The notes under the pieces: model-generated
The model's database searches: none
Seen by the model: the letters and a program-made list of their open reading frames with translations, nothing else
What the model was told of the DNA's origin: nothing
Shown: in pieces, positions 1 through 6,163 of the stretch
Layout of the letters: every line of letters begins with the position of its first letter
How positions within the stretch are numbered: the stretch's first letter is position 1
Made by a program: the position numbers and the translations under genes
Source of the DNA: Anaerolineaceae bacterium
Lineage (GTDB): Bacteria; Chloroflexota; Anaerolineae; Anaerolineales; Anaerolineaceae
NCBI GenBank assembly: GCA_011620445.1
Contig: WOZB01000191.1
Coordinates: 1-7,522, forward strand
Reading direction: 5' to 3'
DNA length: 7,522 nucleotides

Positions 1-60
1 TTGGGAGGTAAGAACCAAAATCAGGGGCGCACGCTGTTTACGACCACCAAAGTTTGCCAA
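1..60 (-). CDS. Possible N-terminal fragment of an unidentified gene, cut by the window edge
   Basis: Reading the minus strand from a TTG at 60-58 gives an open frame of 20 codons to the window edge: a basic start (GGRKQR) followed by a hydrophobic run (PLILVL), as at the beginning of a membrane or secreted protein. The start lies only about 15 nt beyond the rocD terminator hairpin and has no visible Shine-Dalgarno, so a promoter would have to overlap the terminator. An alternative reading is the plus strand, where bases 1-69 are open and end in TAA, which could be the tail of a convergent gene. I do not recognise either peptide, and the fragment is too short to decide. Confidence 0.22.
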   Translation of the reverse strand, partial: MANFGGRKQRAPLILVLTSQ

Positions 61-70
61 CTTTTTTAAT

Positions 71-101
71 GAAAAAGGCTGCACAAATCAATGTGCAGCC
101 T
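71..101 (-). terminator. Intrinsic terminator of the argF-rocD operon
   Basis: Positions 76-85 and 92-101 form a perfect 10-bp inverted repeat (AGGCTGCACA / TGTGCAGCCT) around a 6-nt loop. Read on the minus strand the stem is followed at once by TTTTTC, a classical rho-independent layout. It starts 21 nt after the rocD stop codon. On the plus strand the stem is not followed by a T run, so termination should act only on minus-strand transcripts. Confidence 0.9.
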
Positions 102-121
102 CTGGTGATCAAACGATCAAA

Positions 122-1318
122 TTACTTGAGAACTTTGGCTATTCGTCTGACGGCCCAATCAAGGGTTTTCTTTTCCACAACCAGTGGGGGGGCAAAGCGG
201 ATAACGTTTTCGTGCGTTTCTTTGCAGAGGATGCCAAGAGCCTGCAGGGCTTCGCAATACTTGCGGGCGCCTCCGGCTTCTGGATAGAGCTCGACGCCAA
301 TCAACATGCCCTTGCCGCGAATTTCCTTGACCTTCTTGGTCTTGATTTGGCGTAGTTTGTCCATGAAGTATTCACCCAATTCAGTAGCCCTTTCGGCTAA
401 GTGTTCTTCATCTAAAACTTCCAATGCTGCCAGGGCAACAGCGGAAGCAATCGGGCTGCCGCCAAAGGTGGAACCGTGCTCACCTGGGCGCAACAAGCCA
501 AGAATTTCCTTATCAGCCAGAACAGCAGAGACCGGGTACATGCCGCCAGAAAGAGCTTTTCCGAGGCAGACCATGTCCGGACGCACATTCTCGTGCTGGC
601 AGGCCAGCCACTTGCCAGTGCGGCAAAGACCGGTCTGGATTTCATCGGCAATAAACAGTACATTGTTTTTCTTGCAGAGATCCGCCACCCCTTGCAGATA
701 GCCCACAGGGGGTAAAACAACGCCATTTTCACCTTGAATTGGTTCAAGCATAATGGCACAAGTATTTGGGGTGATGGCTGCTTCCAGTTCCTTTAAGTCG
801 CCGTAGGCAACATTCTTGAAGCCGGGGGTAAACGGTCCGAAAGCTTCACGGTAAAACTCTTCTGTCGAGAAGGTTACGATTGTAATGGTACGTCCGTGGA
901 AGTTGCCAGCCGCGGTGATGATTTCAGCTTCAAATTTTGGGATCCCTTTGACCTCATAGCCCCATTTGCGGGCGACCTTGAGCGCAGTTTCGACTGCTTC
1001 TGCACCGGAATTCATGGGAATGGCCATATCATAGCCAAGGAGGTCGTGAAGCTTCTTATAAAGCAGGGGCAGCTGATCATTGCGGAAAGCACGTGAGGTC
1101 AAGGCAACTTGTTTAGCCTGGTCGATCATGGCTTTGACGATGCGGGGATGGCAGTGGCCCTGGTTAACCGCCGAATAAGCTGAAAGGCAGTCCAGATATT
1201 TCTTGCCCTCAACGTCGGTAACCCAGGGTCCCTTGGCTTTGGTGATGACTACATCCAAAGGATGGTAATTATGCGCGCCATATTGATCTTCGAGTTCGAT
1301 ATATTCCTGTGTTTTCAT
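122..1318 (-). CDS. rocD: Ornithine--oxo-acid aminotransferase (ornithine delta-aminotransferase)
   Basis: This cytosolic PLP enzyme (398 aa, the usual family length) transfers the delta-amino group of ornithine to 2-oxoglutarate, giving glutamate-5-semialdehyde and glutamate. Class III aminotransferase landmarks are in order: YSAVNQGHCHP (48-58), which is near-diagnostic for OAT over acetylornithine aminotransferase; NSGAEAVETALK (103-114); NFHGRT (139-144) with the substrate-binding Arg143; EPIQGE (192-197); the cofactor Asp in IADEIQTG (D225); LGKALSGG (252-259) with the PLP lysine K254; and PGEHGSTFGG (278-287). The ATG at 1318 is supported by AAAGGA about 7 nt upstream, inside the last codons of argF, whose stop lies 3 nt before this start. 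The two genes are therefore an operon around ornithine, ended by the hairpin at 71-101. The identity of a general class III transaminase is beyond doubt; OAT is strongly favoured over ArgD. Confidence 0.93.
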   Translation of the reverse strand: MKTQEYIELEDQYGAHNYHPLDVVITKAKGPWVTDVEGKKYLDCLSAYSAVNQGHCHPRIVKAMIDQAKQVALTSRAFRNDQLPLLYKKLHDLLGYDMAIPMNSGAEAVETALKVARKWGYEVKGIPKFEAEIITAAGNFHGRTITIVTFSTEEFYREAFGPFTPGFKNVAYGDLKELEAAITPNTCAIMLEPIQGENGVVLPPVGYLQGVADLCKKNNVLFIADEIQTGLCRTGKWLACQHENVRPDMVCLGKALSGGMYPVSAVLADKEILGLLRPGEHGSTFGGSPIASAVALAALEVLDEEHLAERATELGEYFMDKLRQIKTKKVKEIRGKGMLIGVELYPEAGGARKYCEALQALGILCKETHENVIRFAPPLVVEKKTLDWAVRRIAKVLK

Positions 1319-1321
1319 TGT

Positions 1322-2245
1322 TTATCCTTTAAGTAGTGTGTAAAGAATGGCTTTTTGAGCATGCAACCGGTTATGGGCTTCGGCGAAGATGCGTGAATGT
1401 GAGCCATCAGCCACTTCGTCAGTAAGCTCGTGGTTGCGATGGGCAGGCAGACAGTGCAGAACAATCACATCATCCTGAGCTTCAGAGACCAGCTGGGCAT
1501 TTACCTGGTAAGGGGGGAATACCAATTCACGTTTGGCGGTTTCGGCTTCCTGGCCCATGCTGGTCCAGGTATCGGTATAGATGACCTGGGCAGCCTTCAC
1601 CGCTTCGTGAGGATCGGCCAGAAATGTTAGTTTGGCACCCGATTCGGCAGTGATCGGCCGGACAGTCTCAATGGCTTGCTCAGGCATGCTGTAACCTTCC
1701 GGGTTGGCAATGGTGAAGTTGGCACCCAGCTTGGCACAGATCTGCATAAGGGAGACCGCTACATTATTCCCATCCCCAACATAGGTGACATTTACACCCT
1801 TCAGCGTGCCAAATTCTTCTGTGATGGTGAGTGCGTCGGCCATAGCCTGGCAGGGGTGAGAGTAATCGCTCAGGCCATTGATGACAGGGATACTGGCCCA
1901 ATGGGCGAGTTCAAGTACATGTTGGTGTGAAAATACTCGGGCTTCGATGCCTTGCACCATTCCAGAAAGCACCCGGGCAACATCAGCAACCGATTCACGT
2001 TTGCCAAGCCCGATTTCATCCGGTGAGAGGTACATGGCGTGGCCGCCGAGGTGTTCCATTCCCATTTCAAAACTGACGCGGGTGCGCAGGGAAGGTTTTT
2101 GGAAGATCATTGCCAGGGTCTTGCCTTTGAGAACAGGCTCGTTGCCACCCGCAAAGTACTCTGCCTTCAATCGGATGGCCAGGTCGAGCAAAGCTTGCAG
2201 CTCTTCCGGCGAATAATCAATGATATCCAGAAAGTCCTTGTGCAT
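1322..2245 (-). CDS. argF: Ornithine carbamoyltransferase
   Basis: A 307-aa protein, the standard OTC length, joining carbamoyl phosphate and ornithine to citrulline and phosphate in the arginine pathway. The carbamoyl-phosphate loop reads KPSLRTR (50-56), the form typical of OTC rather than aspartate carbamoyltransferase. HPCQ lies at 130-133, the ornithine loop D225-x3-SMG at 225-231, and HCLPAHR with the catalytic Cys at 264-270. All active-site signatures are intact. The ATG at 2245 has AAAGGAG 4 nt upstream, and a sigma-70-like promoter sits immediately before it (2258-2286). rocD follows after 3 nt. The anabolic gene is argF/argI; the catabolic twin arcB of the arginine deiminase pathway uses the same fold and motifs, and because no arcA or arcC is visible here, the direction of flux cannot be read from this window alone. 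Confidence 0.95.
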   Translation of the reverse strand: MHKDFLDIIDYSPEELQALLDLAIRLKAEYFAGGNEPVLKGKTLAMIFQKPSLRTRVSFEMGMEHLGGHAMYLSPDEIGLGKRESVADVARVLSGMVQGIEARVFSHQHVLELAHWASIPVINGLSDYSHPCQAMADALTITEEFGTLKGVNVTYVGDGNNVAVSLMQICAKLGANFTIANPEGYSMPEQAIETVRPITAESGAKLTFLADPHEAVKAAQVIYTDTWTSMGQEAETAKRELVFPPYQVNAQLVSEAQDDVIVLHCLPAHRNHELTDEVADGSHSRIFAEAHNRLHAQKAILYTLLKG

Positions 2246-2257
2246 ATTTCTCCTTTG

Positions 2258-2286
2258 ATTTTACTAATCTCAATGAGGATTGCCAA
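2258..2286 (-). promoter_or_regulatory. Sigma-70-type promoter of argF-rocD
   Basis: On the minus strand TTGGCA (2286-2281) is followed after exactly 17 nt by TAAAAT (2263-2258), each 5 of 6 to the -35 and -10 consensus. The predicted start of transcription falls at about 2251-2255, within or just before the Shine-Dalgarno AAAGGAG, so the leader would be only about 6-10 nt. The spacer carries a 9-bp palindrome, CTCATTGAG (2269-2277 region), which could be a repressor contact site. It is not a recognisable ARG box. The location between the ybeY terminator and argF supports the call. Confidence 0.65.
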
Positions 2287-2379
2287 GCATTCAGCCAGCG
2301 GCAGTCTCGTTCGTGATTTTACCAGAAGGGGCAGGAATCAGACTCTGATCCGACATTATTAGGTCTCTGCCAGGGAGTT

Positions 2380-2410
2380 AATCAAAATAAGGCCTTATCT
2401 GGCCTTTATC
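2380..2410 (-). terminator. Probable intrinsic terminator after ybeY
   Basis: Minus-strand transcripts leaving ybeY meet an AAGGCC / GGCCTT stem (2401-2406 with 2389-2394, 6-nt loop), extendable past a one-base bulge, followed by ATTTTGATT. The stem is short and the T run is interrupted, so termination may be partial. The same bases contain a perfect 12-bp palindrome, ATAAGGCCTTAT (2387-2398), so a protein-binding site is an alternative reading. The position, 46 nt after the ybeY stop and upstream of a separate argF promoter, favours a terminator. Confidence 0.5.
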
Positions 2411-2455
2411 ACATGGAATTTGTGGATTTAAGGGCTGTCTCTTGTTCGCTACATC

Positions 2456-2920
2456 TCAAGAAATTTCGTGAATGCTCTTTCTAAGCGGATTGCCGAGCCC
2501 AGCCAGGATTTCATCCTGCAAGGTCGACATTTTCGAGTATTCACTTTGGGTTCCATGGTCATACCCGCACAAATGCAGCACGCCGTGTACAAGTAACATT
2601 TCAAGTTCCTGCTCCAGGGTGTGGCCGCCTAAAACGGATTGTTCCCCAGCTTTTTCAAAGGAAATCAAGATATCCCCCAGCATGTGCGAGCCGTCTTGCG
2701 GATCATCATATTCATTCTCAAACGAAAGTACGTCTGTGGCTTCGTCCAAACCTCTGAATTTCTTGTTGAACTCACGCAGCACCCGGTCAGTGCTGATGCG
2801 TAGGGCAATGCGATCAGTAAGTGGTCGATTACAGGCCTTCAAACTGGCTTCAGCTGCTCTTTCAAGTTCTGCAATTGAGATTTGCTTGCGGAAGCGGTTG
2901 GGAATACTGATATCCAACAT
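2456..2920 (-). CDS. ybeY: YbeY endoribonuclease (rRNA maturation factor)
   Basis: A 154-aa zinc-dependent single-strand endoribonuclease of the UPF0054 family, known for 16S rRNA 3'-end maturation and 70S quality control. The diagnostic metal motif is complete at 111-122 (VHGVLHLCGYDH), with ligands H112, H116 and H122, and the trailing conserved Met is at 131. Upstream, FRGLDEATDVLSF (55-67) carries the conserved Arg of the RNA cleft, and LGDILIS lies at 81-87. The ATG at 2920 follows AAAGGAG by 6 nt. Another ATG four bases upstream is out of frame. The gene lies 18 nt after the 7TM-HD phosphodiesterase, the same order as yqfF-yqfG in Bacillus. The downstream partners dgkA and era are absent; argF follows after a probable terminator. 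Confidence 0.95.
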   Translation of the reverse strand: MLDISIPNRFRKQISIAELERAAEASLKACNRPLTDRIALRISTDRVLREFNKKFRGLDEATDVLSFENEYDDPQDGSHMLGDILISFEKAGEQSVLGGHTLEQELEMLLVHGVLHLCGYDHGTQSEYSKMSTLQDEILAGLGNPLRKSIHEIS

Positions 2921-2938
2921 GCATGGCTCCTTTTAGGT

Positions 2939-5086
2939 TTAGGACCGCAGAGGATTGATTTTGATTTCTTGAGTATCCTGCTTAAGTTCATTTTCGGTTA
3001 CAGGCGCTTCTACTGGCTTGGATTCCGGATACCTGATCCGGGGGTGATACGAACGCACGAGTGTTTCGAAGAAGGATTCCTGGATCACTTTGAGGTCATA
3101 CAGGGTCAAATCGGTATTATCGAGCTGGCCTTCAGTTTTGTAAAAATCAAATGCTTTTTGAAGCAAGGCATGAATCTCTTCTTCAGTTTTTGGAGAATCA
3201 GATCGGGCGCGGGCTTCAGTGCCATCGGCCAGCATCAGGATAGCAGTTTCCTTGGATCGGGGGGCTGGGCCAGGATAGGTGAATTGGGAAATATCAATCT
3301 TGGATGGGTCATTCCCGGCATTCTCAAGTGCTTTGGAATATTGGTAACGTGTTAGCATGGTGCCATGGTGTTCGCGGATGAAATCGATAACCCTGCCAGG
3401 TAAGTGGTATCTGCGGCCAAGAGCGACGCCATCAGTTATATGCTTGATTATGGTTTGAGCAGCTTCCTCGGGTGGCAGCATGTCGTGCGAGTCGATCTTA
3501 TCACGGCCCTGGTTTTCAATAAAGAAAGCCGGGTTCATGGCTTTACCACTGTCATGGTAAAGTGTGCCAACACGCACTAGCAAACGATCAGCATGGACAG
3601 CTTCCGCGGCTTGTTCGGCAAGGTTTGAAACCAGAAGTGAATGCTGATAGGTGCCGGGCGCGTTTGCCAGGATGAACTGCAGAAGGGGGTGGTCTGGGCG
3701 AGAAAGTTCCATTAGCTGCAATGGAGTAGGTTGGTCCAATACTTCCGAGAAAACGAACTGGAAGAACAAAGTCAATGCGCCGGAAGCAAAACCGTTGATG
3801 AGTGCTGCAGCCCCGAGTGAAATGTAGGCACTTGTGTCTGTATTCAAATCGCCATAACGCAGAGCTAAGAGCACAGCTATACCAGTGGCCAAGACACCCA
3901 GACCGGAAAGAGCAAATGAACTGATGCGCCGACCTTTGCTGATAATCAGTATGCCGCTGAACGAAGTCAAAATGTAGTACAAGCTGAGTTCAAGCGTACG
4001 ATCTTTTCCAAAAGTAAGTGCCACGGTCAGGATGATCGTCAGGAAGATTGCCAATGGAAAGTTGAAGAGGATGCTCAAGGTCATGCCAAACGCCGCGATG
4101 GGGAAGAGATAGGGCACAACTGTACGGTTGATCACGAGGAAGCGGGGAACGGCCAGAAAGATCAGGAAACTAATCGCGGTCAGAACCAGTGGTTTCATTT
4201 TACTGAAATTGGAGTCGCGATTTGCGTAATAAAAGAGATACAAGAGCATGCCCAAAAGCAGCGTCAGTACAAGATAACGGATCACCAATTGGCGCAGATC
4301 GGTAAGTTGAGTCAGATCGTACTTCTCGAGGGCTTCAAGGTCAATGGCTTTCAGTAATTGGCCGCGCCGAACGAGCACCTCACCCGCAACCACTTTCTTG
4401 ACCACAGGCTGAATATTATTGGCTGCCAGTTTTCGAGCCTGGTCAGTTAAATCCTCACTGTAAAGGCTGGTTGGCACTATCAATGGAGAGACCAGGCCGA
4501 TGACAATGGAGTCCTGATCTGCAGGCAGGGAATAAGAAATTTGTGCTTTCAGATTTGCCTGTGTCTGGGAGATGCCTGACTCGCGAATGCTGCCGCGCAT
4601 AACCATCTCCAGCAAGCGTTCAGATTCCTTGCTAACCGCGGACCATTCTTCGTCCGTCAGGCTTAAGATTTTCTCAGAAAGCTCGCGATTGATAGGGGGC
4701 ATCGCCAAAGCAGAAAGGTCGGCCACCTTCTGGTCCAGGTTAGCCAGAGAATCTTTGCGGACGGTCGAAATGAAGTAAAGCGACTTATCAAGTTGTTCCA
4801 ACTGAGCTTTGGCAATTTCAGGGTCAGGGGGCAAGTAGATTGGCAAAACACTAGCAGAAGCCTCAGACCTGGCTTGGGCAGTCAAAACCTGCGATTCGTA
4901 AGTGAGTGAATAAGGAGCCAGGATCTCAGAGGTGGAGACATCTCCAATCTCATAATTAACCGAGTTGTTTCGAAAAAAATCGGGCAGAATCAGGCAGGCA
5001 AATATACCGACGCATACCAAAAATAAAACCAGAAATTGGCCTGAGTATGAGGTTAAGGATTTTTTTTTGGTTGGGATCAACGCCAT
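2939..5086 (-). CDS. pgpH: 7TM-HD family cyclic-di-AMP phosphodiesterase (PgpH/YqfF type)
   Basis: A 715-aa membrane protein with the PgpH layout: one membrane segment (about 18-37), a large extracytoplasmic 7TMR-HDED domain (about 45-265), a multi-helix membrane region (about 268-448), a cytoplasmic HD domain (about 470-630), and a short charged tail. Family members hydrolyse the second messenger c-di-AMP to pApA. Every metal ligand expected from the PgpH HD domain is present: H482 (GTYQHSL), H511-D512, H549, H573-H574 (EHHGT) and D621 (MLADG). The core motif reads HDSGK instead of the usual HDIGK. I chose the ATG at 5086, 1 nt after the yqeY stop, because the longer TTG frame from 5155 lies inside yqeY and adds a polar stretch. 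Its ribosome site is weak (AGG), suggesting coupling to yqeY. Codons 7-9 are a run of nine A. Confidence 0.92.
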   Translation of the reverse strand: MALIPTKKKSLTSYSGQFLVLFLVCVGIFACLILPDFFRNNSVNYEIGDVSTSEILAPYSLTYESQVLTAQARSEASASVLPIYLPPDPEIAKAQLEQLDKSLYFISTVRKDSLANLDQKVADLSALAMPPINRELSEKILSLTDEEWSAVSKESERLLEMVMRGSIRESGISQTQANLKAQISYSLPADQDSIVIGLVSPLIVPTSLYSEDLTDQARKLAANNIQPVVKKVVAGEVLVRRGQLLKAIDLEALEKYDLTQLTDLRQLVIRYLVLTLLLGMLLYLFYYANRDSNFSKMKPLVLTAISFLIFLAVPRFLVINRTVVPYLFPIAAFGMTLSILFNFPLAIFLTIILTVALTFGKDRTLELSLYYILTSFSGILIISKGRRISSFALSGLGVLATGIAVLLALRYGDLNTDTSAYISLGAAALINGFASGALTLFFQFVFSEVLDQPTPLQLMELSRPDHPLLQFILANAPGTYQHSLLVSNLAEQAAEAVHADRLLVRVGTLYHDSGKAMNPAFFIENQGRDKIDSHDMLPPEEAAQTIIKHITDGVALGRRYHLPGRVIDFIREHHGTMLTRYQYSKALENAGNDPSKIDISQFTYPGPAPRSKETAILMLADGTEARARSDSPKTEEEIHALLQKAFDFYKTEGQLDNTDLTLYDLKVIQESFFETLVRSYHPRIRYPESKPVEAPVTENELKQDTQEIKINPLRS
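5060..5068 (-). repeat. Run of nine A in codons 7-9 of the phosphodiesterase gene
   Basis: The plus strand holds nine consecutive T (5060-5068), read on the coding strand as AAA AAA AAA, encoding three lysines just before the first membrane segment. Loss of one base would bring a TAA stop into frame two codons later. Gain of one base leads to a stop after roughly 30 further codons. Such tracts can slip in replication or transcription. Confidence 0.85.
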
Positions 5087-5087
5087 C

Positions 5088-5540
5088 TTAACCTGGCTTC
5101 TCGAGCTGGGTTTTGACCATTTGGCTGGCTCGTTGGGTTGTCGCCCGGCCGTCAAGCGCAGGAATTAAAGCTTTCATGACCCTGCCCATATCTTTAACTG
5201 ATGTGGCAGCTTCCTGACTGATGATTTGTTTGACCAGCGCCTCAAGTTCAGCATCGGTAAGCTGTTTGGGAAGGAATGTTTCCAGGTACTGGATTTCCGC
5301 TTTTGTATCAGCTACGATATCCGCGCGGTTGGCCTTTTCAGCATCCGTGATGGTCTCAACCCGGGTCTTTATTTCTTTCTGGACAAGGGCTTGCGTTTCT
5401 TGAAGGTCAAGTTTCGACCCCTTGTTAACTTCTACTAGCTTGCCAGCGGACATCAACATCCGCAGCACGCGTTTTTTTACCTCATCATGCTCCTTCATGG
5501 CAGCATGCAACAATTCCTGAAAGTTCAATGTGTTGTCCAT
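5088..5540 (-). CDS. yqeY: GatB/YqeY domain protein
   Basis: A 150-aa soluble protein matching the stand-alone YqeY family, an all-helical domain related to the C-terminal tRNA-binding part of GatB; its cellular role is not firmly established. The N-terminal part carries FQELLHAAMKEHDEVKKRVL (7-26), where the family has its AMK..D..R.S.LR segment, then QKEIKTR (54-60). The conserved second half reads FLPKQLTDAELEALVKQII (89-107) and DMGRVMKALIP..DGRA (117-133). The ATG at 5540 gives the standard length; a TTG at 5597 would add 19 residues with no family counterpart and overlap comEA. There is no Shine-Dalgarno before this ATG; instead TATAAT lies six bases upstream, which would suit a leaderless transcript. 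The stop lies 1 nt before the phosphodiesterase start. Confidence 0.9.
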   Translation of the reverse strand: MDNTLNFQELLHAAMKEHDEVKKRVLRMLMSAGKLVEVNKGSKLDLQETQALVQKEIKTRVETITDAEKANRADIVADTKAEIQYLETFLPKQLTDAELEALVKQIISQEAATSVKDMGRVMKALIPALDGRATTQRASQMVKTQLEKPG

Positions 5541-5570
5541 AGGTTTATTATAAAACACCTTGCCTGGCAA
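5541..5570 (-). promoter_or_regulatory. Candidate promoter/operator in front of yqeY
   Basis: Two adjoining inverted repeats fill this stretch. TTGCCTGGCAA (plus strand 5560-5570) is a perfect palindrome with 5-bp arms. Bases 5541-5560 form an imperfect 20-bp palindrome (8 of 10 pairs) centred on TATAAT in the coding direction. TATAAT is followed by six bases and then the yqeY ATG, so transcription from it would begin at or next to the start codon. No good -35 box lies 16-18 nt upstream, so either an activator, a leaderless-type promoter or chance AT-richness may explain it. Confidence 0.4.
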
Positions 5571-5593
5571 TCCCGAGCGGGCAGAGAACTCTA

Positions 5594-6163
5594 TCAAGTG
5601 CCAATAGTAATGAGACTCTTGAGGGCTTCGAAGATCGACTCGCCAATGCCTGGCACTTCCATCAAGTCGTCCAGAGCCTGGAATGGTCCGTGATCGTTGC
5701 GGTAATTCACGATGGCCTGAGCCTTGAGCTCCCCGATTTGAGGCAAAGCCATCAGTTGGTCAGCTGTGGCCGTGTTGATATCCAGCAATACACCGGAACC
5801 TGCTTGGTCCGATATCTCGTTTTGACTAGTCAAATTCGGGATGTTAATTTTCTGGCCGTCCTTGAGTACGAGGGCTAAATTCATCTTGCTGAAATCGGCT
5901 CCTTCAGCTGCACCTCCAGCCAGTTCGACAGCCTCTACGAGGTGGGTTCCTTTCGGAAAATCATAAACTCCAGGCTGCTTGACTGCCCCAGTGATTTCAA
6001 CTTTTATCTGTCCGCTTTCGGTCGTCTGCCTAACGGCCGGATTGGCGGTTACAGTCACCAAGGGGATGGGAGTCCCTCGCTGAGGAAGTATAAAGAGCAG
6101 GATCAACCCCGCGAAAAGCAGTCCAAGCAAAATTCCGAGGAGAATATGCTGCCAGGGTTTCAT
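5594..6163 (-). CDS. comEA: ComEA-type membrane-anchored DNA-binding protein (SLBB + helix-hairpin-helix)
   Basis: 189 aa. A short basic start and hydrophobic segment (about 7-28) anchor the protein with its C-terminus outside. An SLBB domain follows (about 53-112, with ITGAVKQPGVYDFPKGTHL and a VELAGG turn), then a tandem helix-hairpin-helix unit (126-187) with INTATADQLMALPQIG and DDLMEVPGIG, the ComEA signature. In competent bacteria ComEA binds incoming double-stranded DNA at the membrane surface and hands it to the ComEC channel. The ATG at 6163 overlaps the preceding stop as ATGA and has no close Shine-Dalgarno, so it is probably translated by coupling to the DUF1385 gene. comEC, the usual next gene, is not here; yqeY follows instead. 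Domain content is clear; a role in DNA uptake is inferred from the family. Confidence 0.88.
   Translation of the reverse strand: MKPWQHILLGILLGLLFAGLILLFILPQRGTPIPLVTVTANPAVRQTTESGQIKVEITGAVKQPGVYDFPKGTHLVEAVELAGGAAEGADFSKMNLALVLKDGQKINIPNLTSQNEISDQAGSGVLLDINTATADQLMALPQIGELKAQAIVNYRNDHGPFQALDDLMEVPGIGESIFEALKSLITIGT

Noticed and set aside
306..701. Plus-strand frame of 131 codons opposite rocD
   Set aside because: Antisense to conserved aminotransferase motifs, with Arg/Ser-rich shadow composition.
2310..2330. TGGTAAAAT as a second argF promoter (extended -10)
   Set aside because: No acceptable -35 box lies 16-18 nt upstream, and the box pair at 2258-2286 is much better; kept only as a weak alternative.
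2472..2936. A 154-codon plus-strand frame almost exactly mirroring ybeY
   Set aside because: It is antisense to a gene with a complete YbeY metal motif, is very Ser-rich and has no recognisable domain; it is a shadow frame.
2882..3355. A 157-codon plus-strand frame over the 3' end of the phosphodiesterase gene
   Set aside because: It lies opposite the conserved HD domain; its Gly/Phe/Ile-rich protein resembles no family and there is no ribosome site or promoter.
5087..5155. Upstream TTG start for the phosphodiesterase at 5155
   Set aside because: It would overlap yqeY by 68 nt and add a polar extension; the ATG at 5086 is 1 nt after the yqeY stop and precedes the first membrane segment as expected.
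5572..5581. CCCGCTCGGG as a terminator hairpin after comEA
   Set aside because: The arms leave only a 2-nt loop at four pairs, and no T run follows, so it cannot be a convincing intrinsic terminator.
5541..5597. Upstream TTG start for yqeY at 5597
   Set aside because: The added 19 residues have no counterpart in the family, and the frame would overlap the end of comEA; the ATG at 5540 gives the normal length.
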